This document shows positions 50,401 to 54,580 of a stretch of 64,000 bases of DNA, in pieces. A model generated the notes under the pieces. It was not told where the DNA came from, did no database searches, and was given only the letters and a program-made list of their open reading frames with translations. The stretch covers positions 105,909,501 through 105,973,500 of the forward strand of contig CM059586.1 in the NCBI GenBank assembly GCA_030407085.1, written 5' to 3'. The position numbers were made by a program, and so were the translations under genes. Position 1 is the stretch's first letter. Each line of letters begins with the position of its first letter. The stretch is from Trichopria drosophilae. Lineage: Eukaryota > Arthropoda > Insecta > Hymenoptera > Diapriidae.

Positions 50401-52159
50401 AATCCGTTTTGTTCCATCACATCAGATTTTTTTCCTATTACCAAATCTATGGCGGATTTTAAGGTGGCAGACAATATTCTATAAACAATAATATAGATTT
50501 AACGTAGGCGTATTTAAATATTGAAATAAAATAATTAACGGCTTAGACCTATCAATTGCATTAGATGTTAAAATGCCATAGTTTGGAAATTTCACAAACA
50601 TTTCAAACACCTTCCGTCGTAATCGTGCGGATTCACAAACGTTTAGGACTTTTCGAAATATTTGTAATCTCAACTAGTAATGAAATTAACAATGAAAAAA
50701 GATAATATAAAAAAAGGAAATAGAAAAAAAGGATAGAAAATTATATTCAATAACTATAAAGTTGATACAATTTCGATTTGACAGTTACTAGGAAAAGAGT
50801 GGTATGTGAATATGAATTGTTAGCATGCATTATAATAAATCAAAAGAAAGAAAGACAATTAATATAACAATATATAATACGTAAAAAATATATATAGACA
50901 TGCAAAAAAGTATATATAGACCTGCAAAAAAAAATATATATAGACATGCAAAAAATATACAAACAAATTGTATTTTTACGTTATTTTATTCATTTTCTGT
51001 TTTTTTTTTTAAATATAATTTTGTAAAATCGAAGAAACTGTATAATATTTGTAAATGTATACAATGGTATTTACGATCGCCATACTTAACACGTAATAAC
51101 AGTTAATAATTACCCCTTATGCTGAAGGAAAGATGGAAATTTCTTCTTTTTTTTTTATTTTTTTGTAATATTTGGACACCTGAAGTCAGTGACTCGTTTG
51201 TACAGTTCAGAGATTTATGCAAATTGTTTTTTGGAAAATTTGTTGTCAAAGATGAAAACTGTTACTTGAGTTTTTGAATAATTTCTGATTTATAAACAAA
51301 AATAAAGCCCAAACTTTTCAGAGATACGATGGGCCGGGATTTGAACCCGGAACCTTTCGATTGCCGGTCGAATGCTCTACCAACTAAGCTATACGAGCCC
51401 TCTCCAAAATATTTAGCTACAACGGATTCTTCTTATTTAATAAAAATATACAACCTATTATTATACTCTTATGGCCTGTTTAAAAAAGAATCACATAGCA
51501 AATGAGGCTTTGAAATAAAAAAAATAGAAAAAAAATAGTAAGCACCACCTCGTCGCAACTATATAATAGCATACGCAAACACATATTTTACTGCCTAGTT
51601 GCATAATATAGTACTATTTTTACAATTGCATTATAAAATAAACAACCTATTGCTGCACAATTTAATTATTTTAAAAACTAATTTTCAGCTATCGTGGCGA
51701 TTGGCTGGCATCATCCAGGCATCGAGGCGACTGGAGGCGGTGAAGATTCTGAATGGTGGCGCAGACTCCCCACAACAGATGTCCTTAACTTCAGAACTGG
51801 AGGAGTGCATCAGACGTCAACTCGCGACTTCCGGTGCACCGTCCGGCATCCAGGAAGTCGGTCAACAGGTCATCAGTCAACTGGAGAGAACGCTCTACGA
51901 CTTCCCTTGTCTAGGTCGGAATCCTGAGATGAAGACGTATGCAATCGCCTGCTCCCAATTGGCCTGGGCCTGCTTAGCTCGAACTACGCCCCTGGTGCTC
52001 GACGTTGCCCAAGGGGTGGAATTTAGGAGGGAAGTACACGCCAGACACCACTCCTCCCCCAATCCCAACAGCACCAGGATCAGGACCGTACTTTGGCCGG
52101 GGCTCAGGGAAGGTTGCCAGGGTCCGTGCATTCATAGGGCGGTCGTAGTCACCGTTTAA
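11278..52159 (+). CDS. SPATA18: MIEAP/SPATA18-like protein, five-exon gene (join 11278-11450, 16131-16675, 21764-22074, 42216-42557, 51689-52159)
   Basis: The joined exons give 1842 nt, encoding 613 residues plus TAA, with matching splice phases at all four junctions. The N-terminus (1-57) is Arg-rich. Residues 58-235 are helical and leucine-rich; about 240-343 is coiled-coil-like, rich in Gln, Glu, Lys and Leu; about 360-410 is an acidic Ser/Pro linker. From about 414 to 613 the protein matches the MIEAP C-terminal domain: an RxRYxxLYSQA segment (418-427), then TTPLVLD (556-562), the VLWPGL core (591-596; VWPAL in vertebrates), and an AVVVT ending. Vertebrate MIEAP (about 540 residues) acts in mitochondrial quality control; a similar role here is inferred from family membership only. 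Introns 3 and 4 are long, so an extra in-phase exon cannot be excluded. Family assignment is by remembered motif similarity. Confidence 0.72.
12080..12178. repeat. Copy 1 of the TTCGACCCAGAC dispersed repeat end
   Basis: A hairpin-forming end (ACTTCGACCCAGAC, short loop, CTGGACGAAGT) is followed by a conserved tract containing GTATTGAATTTGG and CATAAAAATTACCC. Near-identical copies lie at 26028-26130 and, inverted, near 59540-59622. All three lose similarity just outside the hairpin, which suggests a true element terminus. Family unknown. Confidence 0.6.
13153..13743. mobile_element. Nested MITE, 591 bp, AATT duplication
   Basis: TIRs of about 145 bp begin GAACCCCTGGC and end GCCAGGGGTTC. 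AATT flanks both sides (13149-13152 and 13744-13747). The opposite arm of the enclosing foldback, near 11900, carries the uninterrupted sequence with a single AATT, which acts as an internal empty site and supports a 4-bp duplication. The arms include the shared stretch GGAGATACGCGCGAAACGC. No coding capacity. Confidence 0.8.
14035..14548. mobile_element. Nested palindromic element, 514 bp
   Basis: The ends are AAAGAGCCAC and GTGGCTCTTT, with arms of roughly 150 bp that share TTTTTTGGACCTGAAATTT and its complement. Compared with the left arm of the enclosing foldback (around 11650-11695), this block is an interruption, so it was inserted after the foldback formed. A clean duplication is not visible. 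The interior is A/T-rich without coding capacity. Confidence 0.7.
14773..15789. mobile_element. hAT-like non-autonomous element with 8-bp duplication
   Basis: Flanked by GCACTTAC at 14765-14772 and 15790-15797, an 8-bp target-site duplication. TIRs begin ATGACAGTGAAACTAG on the left and ATGACGCTGAAACTAG on the right (reverse complement). Arm similarity continues for about 230 bp, including the repeated CCGTAGCAGGAAATTCA motif. Eight-bp duplications are typical of hAT and P superfamilies; no transposase is present. The centre is a tandem array, listed separately. Confidence 0.8.
15050..15560. repeat. Tandem array, period about 179 bp, near three copies
   Basis: The landmark TTCCGGGTG recurs at 15141, 15321 and 15499 (spacing 180 and 178). 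Each copy follows a TATATAAAAG-like stretch and precedes CCTAAGCCGAAA and a CTCGATTTTC-like segment. It lies wholly inside the 14773-15789 element. The regular TATA-like motif in each unit is notable but no transcript can be inferred. Confidence 0.75.
16131..16675 (+). CDS. SPATA18: Exon 2 of MIEAP-like gene
   Basis: Long GC-rich open stretch in an AT-rich surround, with clear codon bias. The acceptor is ACTTGCAG at 16130, preceded about 20 bases upstream by a branch-point-like TATTAAC. The donor is AAAG/GTAAA at 16676. It encodes about residues 58-239, a helical segment with many Leu, Arg and Glu, including the stretch LYEGRQYREAAGFLVRLP and a hydrophobic region around LLEALYLRLVDL. It is comparable in place and character to the helical N-terminal part of MIEAP. 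It leaves one base (G) that completes a codon with CC in exon 3. An alternative acceptor 14 bases upstream exists but has weaker context. Confidence 0.8.
16877..16890 (+). repeat. Isolated piggyBac-like end TTAACCCATTAACG
   Basis: TTAA followed by CCCATTAACG. The same end occurs at 29040-29053 in direct orientation and in inverted, slightly altered form (CATTAATGGGTTAA) at 24469-24482. Each could be one terminus of a decayed piggyBac-type MITE; I could not find a convincing partner end for any of them. Confidence 0.35.
16942..18318. mobile_element. TIR element, 1.38 kb, non-coding
   Basis: The left end GGGTGATTCTCC and the right end GGAGAATCACCC are complementary. They continue through ACAGGGCATTTTC and its complement, giving TIRs of about 30 bp with two mismatches. 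ATAT flanks both ends and may be the duplication or part of the repeat. The interior is extremely AT-rich with no open frame, so this is a non-autonomous element. Confidence 0.7.
19680..21240. repeat. Cluster of ~120-bp ATTCGTAATCAGC-type repeats
   Basis: Several degenerate units in both orientations share three landmarks: a CCATATTGAATCCGCCATTTT-like block, a CTGACTTCAGATTCGTAATCAGC-like core, and an AAAACCCCAGAGTA-like tail. Two copies (20089-20225 and 21001-21137) are almost identical over about 137 bp. Further members occur near 28.2-29.0, 29.86-30.25 and 46.05-46.95 kb. Confidence 0.7.
20510..21264. mobile_element. piggyBac-like MITE, 755 bp, TTAA duplication
   Basis: TTAA (20506-20509) precedes CCCCTTGACTGCCA. 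The exact complement TGGCAGTCAAGGGG is followed by TTAA (21265-21268). TTAA duplications together with C-rich ends are the hallmark of the piggyBac superfamily. The interior holds repeat units of the ATTCGTAATCAGC family and no transposase. Confidence 0.8.
21764..22074 (+). CDS. SPATA18: Exon 3 of MIEAP-like gene (coiled-coil segment)
   Basis: Acceptor CATTTTCAG at 21763, donor ACAG/GTAAGG at 22075. Residues 240-343 start ADQGVQAASHQRQLS. The exon is rich in Gln, Glu, Lys and Leu with heptad-like spacing (KYSEVQQRLIDNQSLLNTLE, LGELKTRVEQDKEALRQW), typical of a coiled coil and consistent with the central coiled coil of MIEAP. It ends in phase 0. Composition is much more GC-rich than the flanking introns. 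The minus-strand frames over the same interval are shadows. Confidence 0.85.
22635..23164. repeat. Foldback element, 530 bp
   Basis: The ends are GTAACACTAC and GTAGTGTTAC. The arms remain complementary for about 110 bp with a perfect core CTCCGAAAAATAATCGATAC (near 22693) and its complement (near 23087-23106). The loop includes a CCATTTTGAATATTG block related to the ATTCGTAATCAGC family. No clear target duplication. Confidence 0.7.
24469..24482 (-). repeat. Isolated piggyBac-like end, inverted
   Basis: CATTAATGGGTTAA is the near complement of the TTAACCCATTAACG ends at 16877 and 29040. Upstream sequence (24300-24470) shows no partner I can pair with it. Confidence 0.3.
25542..25999. mobile_element. 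MITE, 458 bp, with perfect 8-bp duplication CTATTTTC
   Basis: CTATTTTC occurs at 25534-25541 and 26000-26007, directly abutting TIRs. The left TIR begins AGGTGCAACTCAACAACC; the right (reverse complement) begins AGGTGCACCTCATAATCC; both continue CAACAAATCACAAAAC. Similarity extends about 180 bp inward, including ACCTCCGATTG and AAGGTCAAAAATGTTTGA. An 8-bp duplication points to a hAT- or P-type element. Non-coding. Confidence 0.85.
26028..26220. repeat. Copy 2 of the TTCGACCCAGAC dispersed repeat end
   Basis: Begins with the hairpin ACTTCGATCCAGACC...GTCTGGACGAAGT and continues with the tract shared with 12080-12178. It shares a longer stretch, including a GTGTCCGTGATCTTGTACG-like segment, with the inverted copy near 59460-59622. 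Confidence 0.6.
27050..27509. other. GC-richer island within intron 3
   Basis: About 460 bp clearly more GC-rich than its surround, unique in the window and not part of an inverted repeat. It could be a nested exon on the minus strand or a conserved regulatory element. Minus-strand frames are open over 27300-27509 and 26997-27239, in different frames with a stop between. Confidence 0.4.
27300..27509 (-). CDS. Candidate small ORF, nested and antisense to the host gene
   Basis: Sixty-nine codons from ATG 27507-27509 (start MSYEIQLQFASFDNAEIS) to TAA. Codon composition is markedly GC-richer than the flanks, and the peptide is balanced and polar with a charged middle (LELETVKLEDEDVFLKRDG). That is less like random AT-rich translation than other small frames here. 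A GTAATA at the end of the frame could be a splice donor, so it may be the first exon of a nested gene. I recognise no family. It may equally be chance within a regulatory island. Confidence 0.22.
   Translation of the reverse strand: MSYEIQLQFASFDNAEISISGEVSRESNKNRNLELETVKLEDEDVFLKRDGKLRLAGRKSRFFTPESRR
28200..30250. repeat. Second cluster of ATTCGTAATCAGC-type repeats
   Basis: Degenerate units near 28210-28400, 28790-28985, 29860-29935, 29990-30060 and 30065-30250, in both orientations. Landmarks are GAATCTGAACTCAGATT and TTCAGATTCGTAACCAACGACC-like cores. Between 29044 and 29860 the sequence is AT-rich with no recognisable feature other than the TTAACCCATTAACG end at 29040. Confidence 0.55.
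29040..29053 (+). repeat. Isolated piggyBac-like end TTAACCCATTAACG
   Basis: Identical to the end at 16877-16890 over 14 bases, then diverging. No matching right end was found downstream. Confidence 0.35.
30495..30934. repeat. Foldback element with inner hairpin, about 440 bp
   Basis: Outer arms (about 30495-30640 and 30800-30934) share blocks such as AGAGTATGATGA...AATCGATTGTTTTAT-like sequence and GGAAACCCCGAAA-like sequence in inverted order. An inner palindrome (30659-30773) is bounded by CGCGGATTATA and TATAATCCGCG. It contains GTAGTAACAGC and CTGTTACTACTTA, a motif pair found again at 32360-32500. Confidence 0.65.
31480..31960. other. GC-richer unique island within intron 3
   Basis: About 480 bp with higher GC content and no inverted repeat. 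Minus-strand 31722-31964 is an 80-codon frame with no recognised family. It may be an intronic regulatory element or an unrecognised exon; nothing decides between them. Confidence 0.3.
32360..32500. repeat. Dispersed CTGTTACTACTTA hairpin repeat
   Basis: GCAGACTGTTACTACTTA (near 32372), TAAGTAGTAACAGCCTGCA (near 32445) and GGACTGTTACTACTTAGAATG (near 32489, differing slightly) form inverted and direct copies of the motif in the 30659-30773 hairpin. This is probably another member of that small family, adjacent to the BEL insertion. Confidence 0.5.
32592..33001 (-). repeat. 3' LTR of BEL/Pao element
   Basis: 410 bp, TGTTTGTGGTACGAGC to TTAATTCACGAACA on the + strand; TG/CA termini. Identical by eye to 38871-39280. 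The preceding GGGTG is the target duplication. The sequence just inside (33002-33020) is purine-rich on the minus strand (GGCGGGCGG) and may serve as polypurine tract. Confidence 0.95.
33091..38394 (-). CDS. BEL/Pao Gag-Pol polyprotein, 1767 residues
   Basis: A single uninterrupted frame, normal length for the family. Residues 140-310 match the DUF1759 Gag region. Three zinc knuckles follow: C346-C349-H353-C358, C379-C382-H387-C392 and C398-C401-H405-H410. The retroviral-type aspartic protease (DUF1758) has DQG at 493-495. Reverse transcriptase carries YVDD at 904-907. The RNase H / Peptidase_A17 region spans about 980-1210 (FSDAS, WVDST). Integrase has an H1389-H1394-C1424-C1427 zinc domain and a D1459-D1525-E1576 core. 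A C-terminal DUF5641 holds LRTGDIVLIR. All visible catalytic residues are intact, so the copy may be autonomous. An Ala-rich run lies at 111-124. Confidence 0.97.
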   Translation of the reverse strand: MPLSKQSKSLSEEFNLESLLQRQITLLDRIERASLQFTEGTSESKSVRVLQGRLQYLERDWDKFMTLHDDLELNSSTEEKAKLTYFTANHAARAENAFFSALDKFNSTTEAADAAAATAAAAAANDQDMQQPIASRSSVKLPQIRLPTFSGNYLDWQNFRDLYCALIHDVPTLPRSEKFQYLKASLTGEAASIIKNIAATSANYDGAWDTLVSQYDNTRVVVYAYLQTLFDIPNASNDNLKDLKYLRDTSKEIVDALGNLNRPVDQWDDILVFLLVRKLDKVSRKEWETSLGNTLECPTLIKFRDFLNTRVRTLEILNSTSAISHSSRDIPKPKLRSLQASAKPKCIYCKRDHKIYECEQFKALPVDKRDAFVRQQNLCINCLSTSHKIQNCKSKFTCTICRRRHHTFLHKSNGSPSNAAVASQIEPQLLFDKRNEADVSNADAPDLSSASNFSDSRVNCSNAVSNRSILLATARIRIVSSSGNSTVIRAMLDQGSECTFLSESVAQTLRLPREKAYVTVSGIGGSVSTTVKHSVQFSVSHSSGRGLLIPARAYILSSITSYAPKRILNYNGLGHIRDLELADPDFAIPGRIDALIGADLFGSILLSGLHRGQPNTPIAQRTVFGWVLSGPLPTQSPSVPSINVHHVSHAGDIEATLRKFWEIEEIPTKPFLTKEEQQCEDHFVESHYRDADGRYVVRLPFKTPTPNLGNSSRIAMSSLSRLEKRLARDDTLASAYKHFLKEYEELGHMRRIDVPAGTIPENYVYLPHHPVIREGSSPAKLRVVFNASSATSSGRSLNDELLVGRKLQNNLAIILFLWRAFKFVLVADIEKMFRQILVDPQDQCFQCILWRDSDDGPVIVLLLTTVTYGTASAPYLSQRVLEQLVLDEGINFPLAAPFITQSRYVDDVLFGADDLVLASQLKEQVISLLATAGFPLKKWSSNCPLLLESLHSEGYGLAIDFPMQEDSELKILGVSWCPVADTFKFSAAPLEAFPATKRHILSVIGRLFDPLGWIAPVIVKAKILLQSLWLLKLGWDDPLSSDLEKIWLSIVSQLPELTKILLPRWCFLGSEALYCEVHGFSDASNAAYSAVVYLRVVTITGEIKISLLLAKTKVAPIKTLSIPRLELNGADLLARCVDFALTNLSTKPSSVTCWVDSTVVLAWLKKQPSTWNVFVANRVSNIQTLLPQATWRYVPSRSNPADCASRGLLPSELVNMHLWWKGPSWLYQSPEFWPTQPSELPEVLDEKRGVPRVVATATPIPPWDLMYKVSSWPKLVRVTAYVLRFLRNVREKNRTRSNYLSVQVTELREAERFWIQIVQKDAFPNELRALKNSCSPASSRLKSLNPFIDKHGVLRLGGRLKNAVLSEFEKQPFILPAGRLALLIIADSHQRALHGGLQLTLRTLRERFWILGARSSVKDYIRNCVICARVQAKLNTQQMADLPPYRVTPSRPFTHTGLDYAGPYHIRSSSGRGHKSHKCYVALFVCLCVRAVHIELVHDYSSKAFLAAFDRFTSRRGTPSDLYSDNGKTFLGADKELQNNFWAISQDPNLSSRLASDGTQWHFIPPYAPHFGGIWEAGVKCVKHHLRRILGAATPTVEEMSTLLCRIEGCLNSRPIAPLRDDPDDFDALTPGHFLTGTSIKAVPIPSVFDVTDSRLNRWQCLQKYLERFWRIWASDYLSSLQNRYKWQSANPNLRTGDIVLIRNPDLPPTKWELGRIVKCFPGRDSLTRVVEVKTAKSTYKRPITQICLLPVTQASAIVEHGTPKVP
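38395..38870 (-). other. Untranslated leader of BEL/Pao element
   Basis: 476 bp between the 5' LTR and the gag-pol start, beginning with the primer-binding site. Small frames here (for example 38464-38664) look incidental. Packaging and leader signals would be expected, but none can be recognised by eye. Confidence 0.6.
38853..38869 (-). other. Primer-binding site, probably tRNA-Tyr
   Basis: Directly inside the 5' LTR, the + strand reads TCCGGCTCGAAGGACC, which equals the 3' acceptor-T-stem end of eukaryotic tRNA-Tyr (as I recall it) up to CC of CCA. The last base before the LTR is G rather than A. The minus strand is therefore complementary to that tRNA. Confidence 0.6.
38871..39280 (-). 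repeat. 5' LTR of BEL/Pao element
   Basis: 410 bp, same sequence as the 3' LTR. Followed on the + strand by GGGTG (39281-39285), the second copy of the target duplication. A TATTAATATA stretch on the minus strand is a possible promoter element. Confidence 0.95.
39286..40652. other. AT-rich intronic stretch
   Basis: Between the BEL element and the next foldback I see no repeat, RNA gene or plausible exon. Frames of 65-80 codons at 39415 and 40341 look like chance. The last 7 bases (AAAAATG, 40646-40652) are the target duplication of the following element. Confidence 0.5.
41129..41611. repeat. Array of about 11 small palindromes with covarying stems
   Basis: A core GATGCTAGTGCTC or GATGCTTGTGCTC recurs 11 times. 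The last eight copies are spaced 38-42 bp. Each core is flanked by self-complementary stems that differ between units: GAATCG/CGATTC (41313, 41435), TCGG/CCGA (41355), CCAAT/ATTGG (41393, 41515), TTGG/CCAA (41182), TCGA/TCGA (41260). Units 4-6 and 7-9 form a higher-order period of about 122 bp. Spacers are unrelated to CRISPR. Confidence 0.8.
41831..41938 (+). promoter_or_regulatory. Candidate TATA promoter and polyA layout
   Basis: TGTATAAATTCGG is followed at TATA-to-start distance by GTCGTTCTTC, and AATAAAG lies about 100 bp downstream. It could be the promoter/R region of an LTR or an alternative promoter about 375 bp before exon 4. Sequence alone does not decide. Confidence 0.3.
42216..42557 (+). 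CDS. SPATA18: Exon 4 of MIEAP-like gene
   Basis: Encodes residues 344-457. The donor GTG/GTAAGT at 42558 is strong. The acceptor is less clear: a T-rich tract (42191-42200) is followed by CTTAG (42208) and CTAAG (42215). Only the latter gives phase 0 after exon 3, so it is chosen; later AAG sites at 42243 and 42260 are also in phase. The exon carries an acidic Ser/Pro/Thr linker (GDDYEEESSSAGYHTDE) and then the start of the conserved C-terminal domain, RERYGALYSQA, which resembles the corresponding segment of MIEAP. The first 1-15 codons are the least certain part of the model. Confidence 0.78.
42940..43390. repeat. Dispersed repeat rich in AAGGTCA half-sites
   Basis: TTGACCTTGAAGGTTA, CAAGGTCAAGGTTA, CATGACCTTGAG, CATGACCTTGACC and similar occur in both orientations. 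Related stretches lie at 49995-50135 and 56205-56480, sharing an AAAATTTTACG(C/T)CCGAA block with the first of these. Probably a decayed element family. Confidence 0.45.
45139..45401. mobile_element. pogo/Tc1-mariner-like MITE, 263 bp, TA flanks
   Basis: TA (45137-45138) then CAGTAGAGTCCCGGTATA; the right end is the complement of CAATAGAGTCACGGTATA followed by TA (45402-45403). TA duplication and CAGT-type ends fit pogo/Tigger-like Tc1-mariner elements. The interior is GC-richer than the flanks and has no transposase. Confidence 0.8.
45672..47338. mobile_element. Large foldback, ~510-bp arms, 1667 bp
   Basis: The left arm 45672-46180 and right arm 46825-47338 are near-perfect inverted copies starting AGGGGAAGTTAAACACACAT. 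The loop (46181-46824) contains tandem units of about 120 bp of the ATTCGTAATCAGC family, the last of which extends into the arms. No duplication is evident at the ends, and no coding sequence is recognised. High arm identity suggests recent formation. Confidence 0.85.
46618..46950. repeat. Tandem ~120-bp ATTCGTAATCAGC-type units
   Basis: Three consecutive units share TCGGCCATATTGC-like starts, ATTTTGAATTTTTAAAATCTG, CACCGGATTCGTAATCA and CCCTATATACCAA. They are the clearest tandem members of the family scattered through introns 2 and 3. Confidence 0.75.
50887..50956. repeat. Minisatellite, ATATATAGACATGCAAAAAA units
   Basis: Three copies of a 20-28 bp unit differing mainly in A-run length. 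Confidence 0.8.
51327..51400 (-). tRNA. tRNA-like sequence, probable pseudo-tRNA or SINE head
   Basis: The minus strand shows an A-box TAGCTTAGTTGG, a D-arm pair GCTT/GAGC, an anticodon stem TTCGA/TCGAA around CCGGCAA (would read GGC, Ala), a T-arm CCGGG/CCCGG and a B-box GGTTCAAATCC. The acceptor stem does not pair (the GGGCTCG start does not match the 3' end) and position 33 is C instead of U. It therefore looks like a defective tRNA or the pol III promoter region of a tRNA-derived SINE. It sits 289 bases before exon 5. Confidence 0.5.
51689..52159 (+). CDS. SPATA18: Exon 5 of MIEAP-like gene (terminal exon)
   Basis: Acceptor AATTTTCAG at 51688; phase 0; stop TAA at 52157-52159. Encodes residues 458-613. 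It contains the most diagnostic part of the MIEAP C-terminal domain: TTPLVLD, a His/Ser-rich spacer, VLWPGL and the final AVVVTV. A tRNA-like sequence sits 289 bases upstream on the opposite strand. The 3' UTR is predicted to be very short. Confidence 0.85.
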   Translation, partial: LSWRLAGIIQASRRLEAVKILNGGADSPQQMSLTSELEECIRRQLATSGAPSGIQEVGQQVISQLERTLYDFPCLGRNPEMKTYAIACSQLAWACLARTTPLVLDVAQGVEFRREVHARHHSSPNPNSTRIRTVLWPGLREGCQGPCIHRAVVVTV

Positions 52160-52175
52160 ATTTATTTCATTTTGG

Positions 52176-52181
52176 AATAAA
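52176..52181 (+). terminator. Polyadenylation signal AATAAA
   Basis: AATAAA begins 17 bases after the stop codon of the MIEAP-like gene and is followed by an A-rich run. It is the first canonical hexamer after the stop, in the expected orientation and place. It implies a 3' UTR of roughly 40 bases. Confidence 0.6.
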
Positions 52182-53604
52182 AAAAGCTTGATTCGTCACA
52201 AGTCAGAGTGAGATAACTCGTCCTTTAATGCACTTTTGCCTAATTAATATAATTTTATGTAGATTAATATCAAATTTTCAACTGCAAACGCGAAAAAAAT
52301 TGTCGCTATATTAGCTATCGGTATGGCACCGAGATGATGACCAGAACGCTCTTATGGCATTCTTTCTAAATTCTCGATATTTATGTCTCATCTTTCAAAC
52401 TACCATGTCCATCTCACCTATAGAACTCGGTAGGAAAAGACCAAGCAAAATATAATGGGATGTTAAAATTGATTTGTGAAGTTGGTATCTCATGTAATTA
52501 ATTCATATTTTTAATAAAAACGGTGTTTTATTTTGAGATTGTAATACTTAAAAGGTTAGCTTCCCAGACACGGATTTTATTTGTGTTGTTTTCCCAAATT
52601 CAAAGTACATTCCACGAAACATTGTACTACAGGATGGTACATGACGTCTGCCTAAAATTGTAATTTCGTTGGGCAAAAATGTATTAAAAAATTGCATATC
52701 ATTATTCATATAATATATTTCTTTTATTATCAAACACCTAAATCAGTTTGTAGTTGATACTTTGGCTAGTACTTTGATTTTAAATTATGAGCGGTAATTA
52801 AAATAGTAGAGCAACATAATAATTGACAGCACTGCCAAGTTTACTATTTTAATAAGTAATGATAAGTAATGATTAAAAGTATAGATTTTAGAATATACGT
52901 ACTTTGATAAATAAATTCTATTTATTTTCTATGACTTTTAATATTTAATATTTTATATATATATATATATGAAGATAGTAAATCTAATAATACTGTATAG
53001 TGTAATAATTATTACATATAGAAATGTTGTTATTATATTAGTTTAGCGTTATCATTTATTTGAAAAATATTTTATACATTTTTTTATGATTATAATATGA
53101 CAATATAAAACACCTAAGTTTCAATAAGATTTTTTATGCAATTTTATAATGTATGTATTAACCAAAATTATGCCGGTAGTATTTAACTTATTTTTGTAAT
53201 TATCTTTTAAATATTGTTACACTATTTTTACCATGTTTACAGCTAACCTAATTTATTATAGTTATAACTGCATTATAAGTCAAATCAAAATATTAATTTT
53301 AAAAGTTTGTAAATTAATATTGACAATAAAATATCGAAATAATAAAAAAAAAACGTTTACAAAAAATTATAAGAAAAATCGGCAAAGCATTGATCTGTGT
53401 TTTTTCAGCATTTTGCCGATTTATGACATCGATTAATATATTATATCGAATATTTAAATGATCAGAAGACAATCAAATAATATTCAAGCAATTAATCAAT
53501 ATTAAATTATCTATTTAATATAATATGAAATATGTAATAAGAGAACCATGTCTACACGATTCCCAGAGATTAGATTTGGTTTTATTAATTGGTTTTATCA
53601 AGAT
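52182..53604. other. AT-rich downstream intergenic DNA
   Basis: No gene or element recognised. A (TA)n microsatellite lies at 52954-52970. Confidence 0.5.
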
Positions 53605-54580
53605 TGGGAAATATTTGCTCTTCTTAATTATTTTCGAGCTATTCGAATATTGGGATTCTATTGAAACTATGCACAAACGTGGTGAAAATATTTGAATAAG
53701 AAAAAATTTAATTTAAACCCCACATTACTGTAACGACCACAAAATTGCGTCCACAATGAGCATTTTTACTGAAAATTTCCGAAAATACAAATTAAAAAAC
53801 TAAGAGCCTTTTAAAAAAAATGAAAAATTCTTAAAATTCATTGAGAAATGTACTAGAATTTTTTTAGATTTTTTTAATGACATTTTCAGAAAATTTTAAT
53901 TTACGAAAAATTCTGAACAAATAGTACTACTTTCTCTGATGAATTCTAAACATTTTTTGTTGTTTCCAAAACTATCAACTTTCTGAAAAAATTCCAAACA
54001 GAAAAAAACGCTTCGAATTCATCATCGAATATGCGGGTGCGGGTAGAAAAACCGACAAATAAAAAAACCGACAGGTCAAAAAACGGAAAGGTCAAAAAAA
54101 TCGACAGTCATTAAGCCGCCAGTCGTAAAGCCGATATATAAAAAAATTCTCTTTTTTGGAAATATCGGTTTTTTACTGTCGGCTTTTCTATTGTCGGTTT
54201 TTTGACTGTCGGTTTTTTACCCGTCCGCTTTTTTATTTGTCGATTTTTCTACCCCCGCCCGTATATGATAACATTTTTTTCAGAATTTTTCGTAACTTTT
54301 ACATTTTGAAAAAGTTTAGATAATAAATTTCTCAAACTATCATACCAAAAATCTAAACAAATTTCACTATATTTCTCAGTCAATTTTCAAAAAAGCTCAT
54401 AGTTTTTCAGTTATAGCGTTCAGAAACTTTTAAAGGAAATTTGCATAGAGAACGCCATTGTGAGGTCGTTACAATGATGTAGGGTATAAAACAAATTTGT
54501 TCTTAAAATACAAATATTTTTACCACTTTTGTACGTAGTTTCAATAGAATCGCAAATTCAGAAGAATAAATATTTCTCAA
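53605..54580. mobile_element. Foldback element with a nested palindrome at its centre
   Basis: Outer arms start TTGGGAAATATTTGCTCTTC on the left and TTGAGAAATATTTATTCTTC (complement) on the right. They share GATTCTATTGAAACTA and TGTAACGACC blocks in inverted order (near 53660 and 53730; 54465 and 54540). The centre is interrupted by the CCGACAGT-module palindrome 54034-54261. Non-coding. Confidence 0.65.
54034..54261. mobile_element. Palindromic element with CCGACAGT modules, 228 bp
   Basis: Both ends start CGGG (CGGGTGCGGGTAGAAAAACC and, complement, CGGGCGGGGGTAGAAAAATC). The arms are made of the same short modules as the 40653-42150 element (AAAAAACCGACAGTC, AAAAAGCCGACAGT). Flanks ATATG and TATATG may be a remnant duplication. 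This copy lacks any interior cargo. Confidence 0.75.

Larger units (their letters stand above)
42558..51688 (+). other. SPATA18: Intron 4 of MIEAP-like gene
   Basis: About 9.1 kb: an AAGGTCA-rich stretch at 42.94-43.39 kb, a pogo-like MITE at 45139, a large foldback at 45672-47338, and a minisatellite at 50887. A tRNA-like sequence lies at 51327. A slightly GC-richer stretch at 49380-49570 has no recognised function. Otherwise it is AT-rich with nothing identified. Confidence 0.6.

Noticed and set aside
51327..51400. Calling a functional tRNA-Ala
   Set aside because: The acceptor stem does not pair and the conserved U33 is C.
51694..52131. Overlapping frames in exon 5 on both strands
   Set aside because: Only the frame continuing from exon 4 in phase 0 gives the conserved C-terminal motifs.
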